Source: Salinibacterium sp. dk2585
GTDB taxonomy: Bacteria > Actinomycetota > Actinomycetes > Actinomycetales > Microbacteriaceae
DNA length: 64,000 nt
Direction: 5' to 3'
Assembly: GCF_008001035.1 (NCBI RefSeq)
Contig: NZ_CP042856.1
Location: forward strand, 1,674,001-1,738,000
This document shows, piece after piece, positions 25,434 to 33,775 of the stretch. Every line of letters starts with the position of its first letter. Position 1 is the first letter of the stretch. Made by a program: the position numbers and the translations under genes. Below the pieces are notes generated by a model. The model did not search any database, was not told the origin of the DNA, and worked only from the letters and a program-made list of their open reading frames with translations.

Positions 25434-26354
25434 ATGAGCGAGAACACCAAGAACCCCGGCCAGACGTCATCGCAGAACGGCTCGAATGAGGATCCCCGCT
25501 CCGCCCACCGCGAGGAGGGGTTCCCGGAACAGGATCTTTCCCAGCCGGGCACGAATGACGAGACCATGCCCACTCCCGACCATGGCGAGGACAGCTATGT
25601 CGGCACGGGACGCCTCGAGGGGCGCAGGGCCCTCATCACGGGTGGCGACTCCGGGATCGGTCGAGCGGTCGCAATTGCGTTTGCTCGCGAAGGGGCGGAT
25701 GTCGCGATCACCTACCTCGAGGAGGAAGCGGAGGACGCCGAGTCGACGGCGGAGTTGATCCGTTCGGCGGGGCGTCGGGCGCTGCTCCTCCCCGGTGACC
25801 TGCGGGATGAACAGCACAGCACCTCGGTCGTCGAGCGCACGATTGGCGAGTTCGGCGGACTCGATACGCTCGTGCTCAACGCGGGCTACCAGAAGAACCG
25901 CGAGTCGCTCGCCGAGCTGCCCACCGAGGAGTTCCGCCGCGTGTTCGAGACCAACCTCTACTCGATGCTCTGGATCGCACGCACCGCGCTGCCGTCACTC
26001 AGCGCTGGTTCGACCATCACCGTGACCTCGTCGATCCAGGCGTTCAACCCCTCGCCCGAACTGATCGACTACGCGATGACGAAGGCGGCACAGGTCGCTT
26101 TCGTCAAGGCCCTCGCTCAGGAAGTGGGCGAGAAGGGCATCCGTGTCAACGCGGTTGCGCCCGGCCCCATCTGGACGCCCCTCATCCCGGCCACGGGATG
26201 GCCGAGCAAGCTTCCCGAGTTCGGGCAGGACACTCCCCTGGGTCGCGCCGGCCAGCCGGCCGAGCTGGCGCCCGCCTATGTGTACCTCGCGTCGGAGGAC
26301 GCGAGCTACGTGTCCGGGGCCGTGCTGCCGGTGACGGGCGGCAAGGGGCTCTGA
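25434..26354 (+). CDS. Short-chain dehydrogenase/reductase (YghA / general stress 39-like)
   Basis: 306 residues. An N-terminal extension of about 55 polar residues precedes the Rossmann core: cofactor motif ALITGGDSGIGRAVA (the GxxxGxG of classical SDRs), LVLNAGYQ, catalytic Ser in VTSSIQAF and the YAMTKAA YxxxK motif, ending SYVSGAVLPVTGGKGL. The N-terminal extension and Gly pattern match stress-induced SDRs such as YghA/Gsp39; the substrate is unknown. A -10 box 7 nt before the ATG suggests a leaderless message. It stands alone, 22 nt ahead of zapE. Confidence 0.9.
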   Translation: MSENTKNPGQTSSQNGSNEDPRSAHREEGFPEQDLSQPGTNDETMPTPDHGEDSYVGTGRLEGRRALITGGDSGIGRAVAIAFAREGADVAITYLEEEAEDAESTAELIRSAGRRALLLPGDLRDEQHSTSVVERTIGEFGGLDTLVLNAGYQKNRESLAELPTEEFRRVFETNLYSMLWIARTALPSLSAGSTITVTSSIQAFNPSPELIDYAMTKAAQVAFVKALAQEVGEKGIRVNAVAPGPIWTPLIPATGWPSKLPEFGQDTPLGRAGQPAELAPAYVYLASEDASYVSGAVLPVTGGKGL

Positions 26355-26364
26355 GCACAGCGGG

Positions 26365-26370
26365 TAGCGT
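26365..26370 (+). promoter_or_regulatory. -10 box of leaderless zapE
   Basis: TAGCGT, 6 nt, GTG at 26377. Confidence 0.5.
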
Positions 26371-26376
26371 GGGAGG

Positions 26377-27486
26377 GTGAGTCCCTCCCCCGCTGCCCCC
26401 GACATCCGTGCCTCGATCGAGTCGGCGGCACACGCGACCGGACACACGCTCGACGAGCACCAACTGCAGGCACTGCAGGTCCTCACCGACTTCGGCGCCG
26501 CGCTCGGCGAGACGGCGGATGCCCCGGCGCGAGGCCTCTACCTGTGGGGCACTGTCGGACGGGGCAAGACCTGGCTCGCCGATGCCTTTGTCGCAGCGCT
26601 GCCGGCGAAAGGCATCCGGCGACTGCACTTCCACTCCTTCTATCGGGAGCTGCACGCCGATCTCTACCGCGATGGCCGCCCGCGCGCGGGAGCGATCGAC
26701 AGCGCGATCGACGCGCTGCTCGACGACGTGACCCTGCTGTACTTCGACGAATTCCACCTGCACGACGCTGGGGACGCGACGCTCGCACTGAGGGTGCTGC
26801 GGCGCATCACCGAGCGCGGGATTCCGCTGCTCGCCACCTCGAACTACCCGCCGAGCGGCCTGCTGCCCGCCCCGCTCTTCCACCACCTCTTCGAGCCGGG
26901 CATCCGCCTCATCGAGTCGAGCATGCAGGTCGTCTCGCTCGACGGCACGACCGACTACCGCCGGCGCGAACGGCCGGAGGAGCGCCGTCAGGGATTCGCA
27001 CGCGGCAGCTGGGGGCCGCCCGGCCTGCTGGCAGAACCAGCGGCTGAGGAGGCGCGCGAACTCCGCAGCAGCGGCCAGGGCGTCACGGCACGACGAGCGG
27101 ATGATTCGGAGCTCTGGATCACCTTCGCCGAGCTGTGTGAACGCCCGACCTCCCCCGGCGACTACCTAGAGTGGGCCGAACGCTGGTCGACGTGGATCGT
27201 GGAGGGCGTTCCCCGGCTCACGACGTGCTCACCACAGGCGCGCCAGCGGTTCCTCAACCTCATCGACGTGCTCAACGACCGCGGTGTCGCCACGAGCTTC
27301 CTGAGCAAGCTCTCGCCGGAGGAGGTGCTTGAGGGCACCCCCGTGCCGGCGGAGCGCGGTGCCGTCGCCGACCGGGAAGAACTCGGCCTCGGCGTCGACG
27401 GCCTGCCCATCGACGTCGCGCGGACCGCCAGCAGGCTCGCGTTGCTGCGCCGTCCCGTGGCATCCGCCGCCCATATGCCTGACTAG
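26377..27486 (+). CDS. zapE: Cell division protein ZapE (AFG1-like ATPase)
   Basis: 369 residues. P-loop LWGTVGRGKTWLAD (about 56-69), Walker B LLYFDEFHLHD (about 123-133) and the sensor region LLATSNYPPSGLLP are in the order typical of AFG1/ZapE ATPases. In Escherichia coli ZapE destabilises FtsZ polymers under low oxygen; in actinobacteria the role is unproven. The C-terminal half has FAELCERPTSPGDYLEWAERW, also characteristic. The GTG at 26377 has a -10 box 6 nt upstream. It is followed 10 nt later by an acyl-CoA synthetase gene that has its own -10 box. Confidence 0.9.
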   Translation: MSPSPAAPDIRASIESAAHATGHTLDEHQLQALQVLTDFGAALGETADAPARGLYLWGTVGRGKTWLADAFVAALPAKGIRRLHFHSFYRELHADLYRDGRPRAGAIDSAIDALLDDVTLLYFDEFHLHDAGDATLALRVLRRITERGIPLLATSNYPPSGLLPAPLFHHLFEPGIRLIESSMQVVSLDGTTDYRRRERPEERRQGFARGSWGPPGLLAEPAAEEARELRSSGQGVTARRADDSELWITFAELCERPTSPGDYLEWAERWSTWIVEGVPRLTTCSPQARQRFLNLIDVLNDRGVATSFLSKLSPEEVLEGTPVPAERGAVADREELGLGVDGLPIDVARTASRLALLRRPVASAAHMPD

Positions 27487-27489
27487 GCT
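27484..27489 (+). promoter_or_regulatory. -10 box of leaderless acyl-CoA synthetase gene
   Basis: TAGGCT overlapping the zapE stop codon, 6 nt before the GTG at 27496. Confidence 0.55.
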
Positions 27490-27495
27490 GTCGGA

Positions 27496-29208
27496 GTGAA
27501 CGCGCACTCCTCCCTTTCAAATCCCCCGCGCCCCTGGCTCGCGAACTACGCACCGGGAGTGCCGCACGAACTCGAACTCCCGAAGGGCAGCCTGCTCGAC
27601 ATCGTCGAGAACTCCGTGCGCGAGTTTCCCGAGGCGCCGGCCCTCGAGTTCTTCGGCTCAACGACGACCTACGCCCAGTTGGGTGAACAGATCGACCGAG
27701 CCGCTGAAGGGCTTCGCGCCCTCGGCGTGACGGCGGGCGATCCGGTCGCCCTCGTGCTGCCGAACTGCCCGCAGCACATCGCCGCCTTCTACGCCGTGCT
27801 GAGGCTCGGAGCAATCGTTGTCGAGCACAATCCGCTCTATACGGCGCGGGAGCTGCGCCACCAGTTCGAGGACCACCGCGCCAAGGTCGTGATCGCCTGG
27901 GACAAGGTGGTCGAGCACATCCAGGCCTTCCCCGCCGATGTCGCGGTGGATGCCATCGTGTCGGTCGACGTGACGCGGGCCATGCCAGCACTCACCCGGG
28001 CAGCGCTCCGCCTGCCGGTGCCGCGCCTGCGCGAGACCCGCGCCTCGCTCACGACGACCGTCTCTGGCACGACGCCGTGGCACGGACTCCTGACGTCGAA
28101 CCGCATCAGCGGCGACGTGCCGAAGCCGACCATCGACGACGTCGCGGTCATCCAATACACGAGTGGCACGACGGGGCACCCCAAGGGTGCAACGCTGACA
28201 CACCTCAACCTCGCGGCCAACGCAGCACAGGCCCGCGCCTGGGTGCCCTCCGTGCCACGCGGCGAGGGCTGCGTGTTCTACGCGGTACTGCCCATGTTCC
28301 ACGCCTACGGGCTCACGCTCTGCCTCACCTTCGCCATGAGCATGGGCGCACGCCTCGTGCTGTTCCCGAAGTTCGACCCCGACCTCGTGCTGAAGGTCAT
28401 GCGCAAGCGCCCCGCCACGGTGCTTCCCGCCGTGCCGCCCATCTATGAGCGACTCCTCACGGCCGCGAAGGAGCAGGGCGTCTCCCTCGAGGGCGTGCAG
28501 GTCAGCATCTCGGGTGCCATGCCCCTCTCGACAGCCCTCGTCGAACCGTGGGAGAAGGCAACGAGCGGCTACCTCAATGAGGGATACGGCCTCTCCGAGT
28601 GCTCCCCCGTGCTCATGGCCAATCCCGTCTCGGAAGCACGCCGCGCCGGCACGGTCGGCCTCCCCCTCCCCGACACGGAGGCGAAGGTCATCGACCCCGA
28701 CGATCCCTCCATCGAGCGTCTTCTCGGGGAGCCTGGCGAACTCGTCGTGCGCGGCCCGCAGGTCATGAGCGGCTACTGGAAGAAACCGGAGGAAACGGCA
28801 GCCGTCTTCGTGCCCGACCCCGACGGCGGAGCGCCCTGGTTCCGCACCGGCGACATCGTGACGATCGACACGGGTGGCTTCGTCACGATCGTTGACCGCA
28901 TCAAGGAACTCATCATCACCGGCGGCTTCAACGTGTCGCCGAGCGAGGTCGAGGAAGCCGTCAAGACCCACCAGGACATCGTGGATGCGGCCGTCGTCGG
29001 CATCCCGAACGAACGCAACGGCGAGGAGGTCGTGGCCGCCGTCGTGCTCCGCCCTGGCGCCACCTTCGACGCCGAAGCCGTGCGCACGCACGTTCGCCCG
29101 CTCCTCACGCCCTACAAGGTTCCACGGCGTGTGGTCGAGGTCGACGAGCTGCCGAAATCCCTCATCGGCAAGACGCTGCGGCGAGTGGTGCGCGATAGCC
29201 TGCTCTGA
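27496..29208 (+). CDS. Long-chain fatty-acid-CoA ligase (FadD-type AMP-forming)
   Basis: 570-residue adenylate-forming enzyme that activates fatty acids to acyl-CoA. Motifs: P-loop [16 protein letters not shown] (about 218-233), [12 protein letters not shown] (A5), [11 protein letters not shown] (A7, ribose-binding Asp), and [18 protein letters not shown] with a catalytic Lys in [12 protein letters not shown] near the C-terminus. Length and motif order are normal. Chain-length preference cannot be read. Its stop overlaps the glpK start (TGATG), so fatty-acid activation and glycerol phosphorylation are co-expressed, consistent with use of acylglycerols; that link is inference. Confidence 0.93.
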   Translation: MNAHSSLSNPPRPWLANYAPGVPHELELPKGSLLDIVENSVREFPEAPALEFFGSTTTYAQLGEQIDRAAEGLRALGVTAGDPVALVLPNCPQHIAAFYAVLRLGAIVVEHNPLYTARELRHQFEDHRAKVVIAWDKVVEHIQAFPADVAVDAIVSVDVTRAMPALTRAALRLPVPRLRETRASLTTTVSGTTPWHGLLTSNRISGDVPKPTIDDVAVIQYTSGTTGHPKGATLTHLNLAANAAQARAWVPSVPRGEGCVFYAVLPMFHAYGLTLCLTFAMSMGARLVLFPKFDPDLVLKVMRKRPATVLPAVPPIYERLLTAAKEQGVSLEGVQVSISGAMPLSTALVEPWEKATSGYLNEGYGLSECSPVLMANPVSEARRAGTVGLPLPDTEAKVIDPDDPSIERLLGEPGELVVRGPQVMSGYWKKPEETAAVFVPDPDGGAPWFRTGDIVTIDTGGFVTIVDRIKELIITGGFNVSPSEVEEAVKTHQDIVDAAVVGIPNERNGEEVVAAVVLRPGATFDAEAVRTHVRPLLTPYKVPRRVVEVDELPKSLIGKTLRRVVRDSLL

Positions 29209-30731
29209 TGAGCGACGACGCCCGGTACATTCTCGCGATCGACCAGGGCACGACGAGTTCCCGAGCGATCGTCTTCGACAGGTCCGGGGCAGTCGTGAGT
29301 GTGGGGCAAAAGGAGCACCGCCAGATACTGCCGCGCGCGGGCTTGGTCGAGCATGACGCATCCGAAATCTGGAACGGCGTGCGTGAGGTCATCGGCCAGG
29401 CGCTCGCTCGGGCCGACATCACCCGCCATTCGATCCATGCGGTCGGCATCACGAACCAGCGCGAGACAACGGTCGTCTGGGACGCCAGGACGGGGCGCCC
29501 GATCACGAACGCGATCGTGTGGCAGGACACCCGCACGCAGGGCATCGCCGAGCGACTCGCGGCCGACGGGGGCCTCGACCGCTTCAGGGAGGCGACGGGC
29601 CTGCCGCTCAGCACCTACTTCTCGGCGACGAAGATCGCGTGGATCCTTGAGAACGTCGAGGGCGCCCGCGAACGAGCCGAGCGCGGCGAACTGCTCTTCG
29701 GCACGACCGACACGTGGGTGCTCTGGAACCTCACGGGCGGCGTGCGCGGCGGAATCCATGCGACGGATGTGACGAACGCGAGCCGCACGCTGCTGCTCGA
29801 CCTTCGCACGCTCGAGTGGCGGCACGACATCCTCGACGCCTTCGGCATCCCCGCTTCGATGCTGCCGGAGGTGCGCAGCTCGAGTGAGGTGTACGGCACA
29901 GCGGGGCCGTCGAGCCTGCTACGCGAGACGCCGATCGCGGGCATCCTCGGTGACCAGCAGGCGGCGACGTTCGGCCAGGCCGCCTTCGACGCGGGAGAGG
30001 CCAAGAACACCTACGGCACGGGCAACTTTCTGATCGTCGGAACGGGAACGGAACCCGTCATGAGCGCCAACGGCCTGCTCACGACGATCGCGTACAAACT
30101 GGGTGACGGTGAGCCGCACTACGCGCTCGAGGGGTCGATTGCCGTGACGGGCTCCCTCGTGCAGTGGCTGCGCGACAACCTCGGCATCATCTCGAAGGCG
30201 CCTGAGGTCGAATCACTCGCGCTCAGCGTGGAAGACAACGGTGGGGCATACTTCGTGCCGGCCTTCTCCGGTCTCTTCGCTCCCCACTGGCGACCGGATG
30301 CCCGTGGCGCCCTCGTCGGACTGACCCGCTTCGTCAACAAGGGGCACATCGCCCGTGCCGCACTCGAGTCGATCGCGTTCCAGACCCGCGAGGTGCTCGA
30401 CGCCGCAACGGCAGACACCGGCACGAGGCTCGAGGAGTTGAAGGTGGATGGCGGGGCAACCGGCAACGACACGCTCCTGCAGTTCCAGGCGGACATCCTC
30501 GGCCTCCCCGTCGTGCGACCGGAGGTGGGCGAGACGACTGCGCTCGGCGCAGCCTATGCCGCTGGTCTCGCGACAGGGTTCTGGAGCGACCTCGATGAGT
30601 TGCGGGCGAACTGGCGCGAGAGCAAACGCTGGGAGCCGACGATGGGTGCGGCCGAGCGCGACAGGCTCAACCGCAACTGGGACAAGGCCGTGCTGCGCAC
30701 CCTCGACTGGGTGGACGAGGACGTGAAGTGA
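29208..30731 (+). CDS. glpK: Glycerol kinase
   Basis: 507-residue FGGY kinase converting glycerol to sn-glycerol-3-phosphate. Visible are [14 protein letters not shown] (N-terminal phosphate-binding loop), [13 protein letters not shown], a [12 protein letters not shown] region and a C-terminal [17 protein letters not shown] motif, followed by [18 protein letters not shown]. All family signatures and length are intact. The ATG shares its first base with the last base of the preceding stop, which indicates translational coupling with the acyl-CoA ligase gene. No glpF or glpD is beside it. Confidence 0.96.
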   Translation: MSDDARYILAIDQGTTSSRAIVFDRSGAVVSVGQKEHRQILPRAGLVEHDASEIWNGVREVIGQALARADITRHSIHAVGITNQRETTVVWDARTGRPITNAIVWQDTRTQGIAERLAADGGLDRFREATGLPLSTYFSATKIAWILENVEGARERAERGELLFGTTDTWVLWNLTGGVRGGIHATDVTNASRTLLLDLRTLEWRHDILDAFGIPASMLPEVRSSSEVYGTAGPSSLLRETPIAGILGDQQAATFGQAAFDAGEAKNTYGTGNFLIVGTGTEPVMSANGLLTTIAYKLGDGEPHYALEGSIAVTGSLVQWLRDNLGIISKAPEVESLALSVEDNGGAYFVPAFSGLFAPHWRPDARGALVGLTRFVNKGHIARAALESIAFQTREVLDAATADTGTRLEELKVDGGATGNDTLLQFQADILGLPVVRPEVGETTALGAAYAAGLATGFWSDLDELRANWRESKRWEPTMGAAERDRLNRNWDKAVLRTLDWVDEDVK

Positions 30732-30803
30732 CCGCGCGCGGCGCGCGACACGCCACGTCGGGGCATGAGCCGACCATGAGAAGCCGTTCATGAACGGCGG
30801 GTC

Positions 30804-30809
30804 TACACT
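30804..30809 (+). promoter_or_regulatory. -10 box before the 30817 small gene
   Basis: TACACT, 7 nt, ATG at 30817; favours this start over the upstream ATG at 30790. Confidence 0.5.
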
Positions 30810-30816
30810 GGCCCCC

Positions 30817-30990
30817 ATGGCCATCGGCACCGACGCTCCAGCGCCCACGAGATCACCTCGTGACGCCTCCGCACCGGCTTCCCGTTCGCTCTCCCGGTCC
30901 GCTCGTCTCGACCTCATTGCCACGTCGGCGCTGGCCCTCGGCGGCCTCGTCGCGACCATCGTGGTCGTGGTGGCGATCGCGCAGTCATAG
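30817..30990 (+). CDS. Small single-pass membrane protein (57 aa)
   Basis: Begins MAIGTDAPAPTRSPRD, has a Ser/Arg/Pro-rich N-terminal 30 residues and ends in one hydrophobic helix (LIATSALALGGLVATIVVVVAIA). The orientation would place the basic N-terminus in the cytoplasm. An in-frame ATG nine codons upstream exists, but the TACACT -10 box 7 nt before this ATG supports the shorter form. Function unknown. The following 192 nt up to the sugar transferase hold no gene I can support. Confidence 0.5.
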   Translation: MAIGTDAPAPTRSPRDASAPASRSLSRSARLDLIATSALALGGLVATIVVVVAIAQS

Positions 30991-31182
30991 CGCTGCCGCA
31001 TCCGCCTCCCCAAATCTGCGGAGAACGTGACATTTCGCCGGTGTTTCCGCCGTTTCTCGCCCAAATGAGAACCGTCCGGGCGCCCCTAGAAAGCGGTGTC
31101 CACCCTCGTTAGCGTGGCCTTCTCAGCATCGATTCGATGACGGCCCGACCGCGGAGTCCCGCGGGTGGCGAGAGGGAGCGGC

Positions 31183-32688
31183 GTGACGGTAGCGATTGGC
31201 AGGACCGAGGTCGGGCACGCCGACTTCGCGGCAGCGCTCCAGCACGCGACGACCGCGAGCTGGGAGAAGCGCTTCGCCGCGCGACTCGCCCTCAGCGACC
31301 TCTTCGTCGTCGTCATCGCCGTCTTCGGCGCGCAGCTCGCCTGGGTGCACATCCACAGCATCGCGAGTGGCGACCCGGCCAGCATCAACGCCGCGCAACC
31401 CTTTGCCACCGTGTACTCGATCGGCCTCAGCGCGGCCTGGACCGTCATGCTCACCGTCGTGGGGAGCCGCGATAGTCGCGTGCTCGGAGTCGGCGCGGCG
31501 GAGTACCGCAGGGTGGCCCAGGCATCGTTTGCCACCTTCGGCGGCCTGGCGATCGTCGTCTACCTCTTCGACCTCCAACTCGCCCGCGGCTACTTTCTGG
31601 TCGCCCTCCCGATCGGCCTGCTCTCGCTCATCTTCGTTCGCTGGTCGTGGCGCACCTGGCTGCGCGCCAAGCGTCGCGAGGGCGACTATTCGAGTCGCGT
31701 GCTGCTCGTCGGGTCGCCAGAGTCGGTGCGTCACACCATGCGGGAGCTCGCCCGCATGCCTGAGGCCGGGTACACCGTGCTGGGCGCTTGTGTTCCCGTG
31801 GACCGCCGAGAGGCTGACGCGGGCGTTCCCATCGTCGGATGCTTCGAGACGGTGCTCGAGGCACTACAGTCGTCACTCGCCGACACCGTGATCGTGACGA
31901 GTTCCGACGAGCTCTCGGCCGAACGCATCCGTCAGCTCAGCTGGCAGCTCGAACCAGGGCGCCACCACCTGATCGTTGCCCCGAGCCTCACGGACATCGG
32001 CGGACCCCGCATCCACACGCGCCCGGTGGCGGGACTCCCGCTGATCCATGTAGAGACCCCGCGCTACGACGGTGCGAAGCTGTATCTCAAGCGGGCGCTC
32101 GATGTCGTCGCCACCTCGCTCGGGCTCGCCGTCCTCGCGCCGCTCATGCTGTTCGTGGCCGTCGCCATCCGGCTCGACTCCCCCGGACCGGTGCTCTTCC
32201 GTCAGCCCCGCGTAGGCCGCGACGGTCGGCAGTTCACGATGTTGAAGTTCCGCACCATGGTGCCCGACGCCGAGGCTGTGCTCGAACGGATGCGCCGCGA
32301 GGGTCGCCTCACGGCCGACGACGGCAATGGCGTGCTCTTCAAGATGCGCGACGATCCCCGCATCACCCGCATCGGCGGTGTGCTGCGGCGCTTCAGCATC
32401 GACGAACTGCCCCAGCTGTTCAACGTGCTTGTCGGCGCCATGTCGCTCGTCGGCCCGCGACCGCCGCTCGCCCGTGAGGTCGCCGAGTATGACGGGCACG
32501 TGCACCGCCGCTTCCTCGTGAAGCCGGGCGTCACGGGGCTCTGGCAGGTGAGCGGACGTTCCAAGCTCTCCTGGGAGGAGAGCGTGCGCCTCGACCTCTA
32601 TTACGTCGAGAACTGGACGCTCACGGGCGACCTCCTGCTGCTCTGGCGCACGGCCCGAGCCGTGCTCGCGCGCGACGGCGCCTACTGA
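31183..32688 (+). CDS. Polyprenyl glycosyl-1-phosphate transferase (priming sugar transferase)
   Basis: 501 residues. Four hydrophobic N-terminal segments (about 40-150) and a CoA-binding-like middle (VLLVGSPESVRHTMREL) precede a fifth helix (VVATSLGLAVLAPLMLFVAVAI) and the catalytic bacterial sugar-transferase domain. The latter shows RLDSPGPVLFRQPRVGRDG, FRTMVPDAE, FSIDELPQLFNVLVG and SLVGPRPPLAREV, ending with KPGVTGLWQVSGR. It moves a sugar-1-phosphate from a nucleotide sugar to undecaprenyl phosphate, the first step of exopolysaccharide assembly. The GTG at 31183 has GAGGGAG 4 nt upstream. It opens the polysaccharide locus. Confidence 0.94.
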   Translation: MTVAIGRTEVGHADFAAALQHATTASWEKRFAARLALSDLFVVVIAVFGAQLAWVHIHSIASGDPASINAAQPFATVYSIGLSAAWTVMLTVVGSRDSRVLGVGAAEYRRVAQASFATFGGLAIVVYLFDLQLARGYFLVALPIGLLSLIFVRWSWRTWLRAKRREGDYSSRVLLVGSPESVRHTMRELARMPEAGYTVLGACVPVDRREADAGVPIVGCFETVLEALQSSLADTVIVTSSDELSAERIRQLSWQLEPGRHHLIVAPSLTDIGGPRIHTRPVAGLPLIHVETPRYDGAKLYLKRALDVVATSLGLAVLAPLMLFVAVAIRLDSPGPVLFRQPRVGRDGRQFTMLKFRTMVPDAEAVLERMRREGRLTADDGNGVLFKMRDDPRITRIGGVLRRFSIDELPQLFNVLVGAMSLVGPRPPLAREVAEYDGHVHRRFLVKPGVTGLWQVSGRSKLSWEESVRLDLYYVENWTLTGDLLLLWRTARAVLARDGAY

Positions 32689-32740
32689 GCCGCCAAGCCG
32701 AGCCGACCGCCGGCTCGCGCCCGGGGCCAGCACCTCATGG

Positions 32741-33775
32741 TCAGCGAGCTGCCGCGATCGCGTAGGCCCGACGCAGTCCCTCTTCGAGTCGCTGGGTGCT
32801 GCAACGACGGCGCACGGCAGCCGTGCGCGCCTCAACATGGCGCCGATACTCAAGGTCGCGCGCGAAACGCCGCACCGCCCCCGCGAGCTCGGGGGCACTG
32901 CCACCCGCCGTCGCGTAGCCGAGCGAGCGCATGCTCGGGATCGTGCGGCTGATCACGGGAACGCCGAGGGTCGCCGCCTCGATGGCGGAGACTGGCCCTC
33001 CCTCCCACGACGCCGTGTGCAGGTAGAGGTTCGAGCGCGTGAGCAACTCCCGCACCTCCTCCGGCGGCCGCCACCCCGTGACGGCCGCGCCTGAGGCGCG
33101 CAGCATCTCGGGCACGCCCGCGGGGCCGTCGCCGATCCAGGTGAAGCGGATGCCGTCGTCCTGGCAGAGGTGGGCCACCTCCGCGAAGATATCGGGGGCC
33201 TTCTGGGCGCCCAGCCGCCCCACCATGGTCACGGAGAGGTCGTTGCCAGTGGGAGACGGACGCGCCTCGTCCGCGGGCGCGAGCGGCGAGGGGTTGGGGG
33301 CGACGACAACCGGATTCCCCCTGCTGAGCGAGCGACTCAGCAGGGCTTCGTGGGGGCTCACGCTGAGGGTCGTCTGCGGCCGACGGGCGAGCGCATACTC
33401 GAGCGCACCGAATGCCCAACGGACGGCGGAAGGCACGTCGGTGCGCTCGAAGGCGAAGCAGTGGGGCGAATAGACGATTCGCGTGCCGGGAGGGAGAAAG
33501 CCCCGAGCCACACCTGCGAAGGAGGAATGCAGGTGCACGACATCGGGCTGGATGCGTCGGACCGCCTTGTTGACGGCGCGGTAGAAGCCCGGCAGCCTGC
33601 CCGAGTAGGTCGTCGCCTGCACTCCCTCGGGCCACCCGTGGGTCGACTGGCCCTCGCGCGCCCGGGAGAACACGCGGTGCTCAAGGTCCGGCGTCACTCG
33701 CGCATAGTTGACGATCGCGCTCTGCAGGCCACCGCCGAGCGCCTCAGTCACGTGGAGTACCCGCATGGCCATCAC
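32741..33775 (-). CDS. Glycosyltransferase family 4 (GT-B)
   Basis: 344 residues. The N-terminal Rossmann domain begins MRVLHVTEALGGGLQSAIVNYA, with the Gly-rich acceptor loop, and contains DVVHLHSSFAG; the C-terminal donor domain has VTMVGRLGAQKAPDIFAEVA and the EGGPVSAIEAATLGVPVISR motif, where the Glu pair contacts the nucleotide sugar. No membrane anchor. The donor and acceptor are unknown. It is the last gene of the leftward operon; its start overlaps the stop of the upstream fused transferase by 4 nt. Starts at 33775 or 33766 (ATG) are both possible. Confidence 0.9.
   Translation of the reverse strand: MMAMRVLHVTEALGGGLQSAIVNYARVTPDLEHRVFSRAREGQSTHGWPEGVQATTYSGRLPGFYRAVNKAVRRIQPDVVHLHSSFAGVARGFLPPGTRIVYSPHCFAFERTDVPSAVRWAFGALEYALARRPQTTLSVSPHEALLSRSLSRGNPVVVAPNPSPLAPADEARPSPTGNDLSVTMVGRLGAQKAPDIFAEVAHLCQDDGIRFTWIGDGPAGVPEMLRASGAAVTGWRPPEEVRELLTRSNLYLHTASWEGGPVSAIEAATLGVPVISRTIPSMRSLGYATAGGSAPELAGAVRRFARDLEYRRHVEARTAAVRRRCSTQRLEEGLRRAYAIAAAR

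Noticed and set aside
27658-29361. 567-codon minus-strand frame across the acyl-CoA ligase gene
   Set aside because: Antisense shadow of a gene with all AMP-binding motifs; its low-complexity His/Arg/Ala composition is not protein-like.
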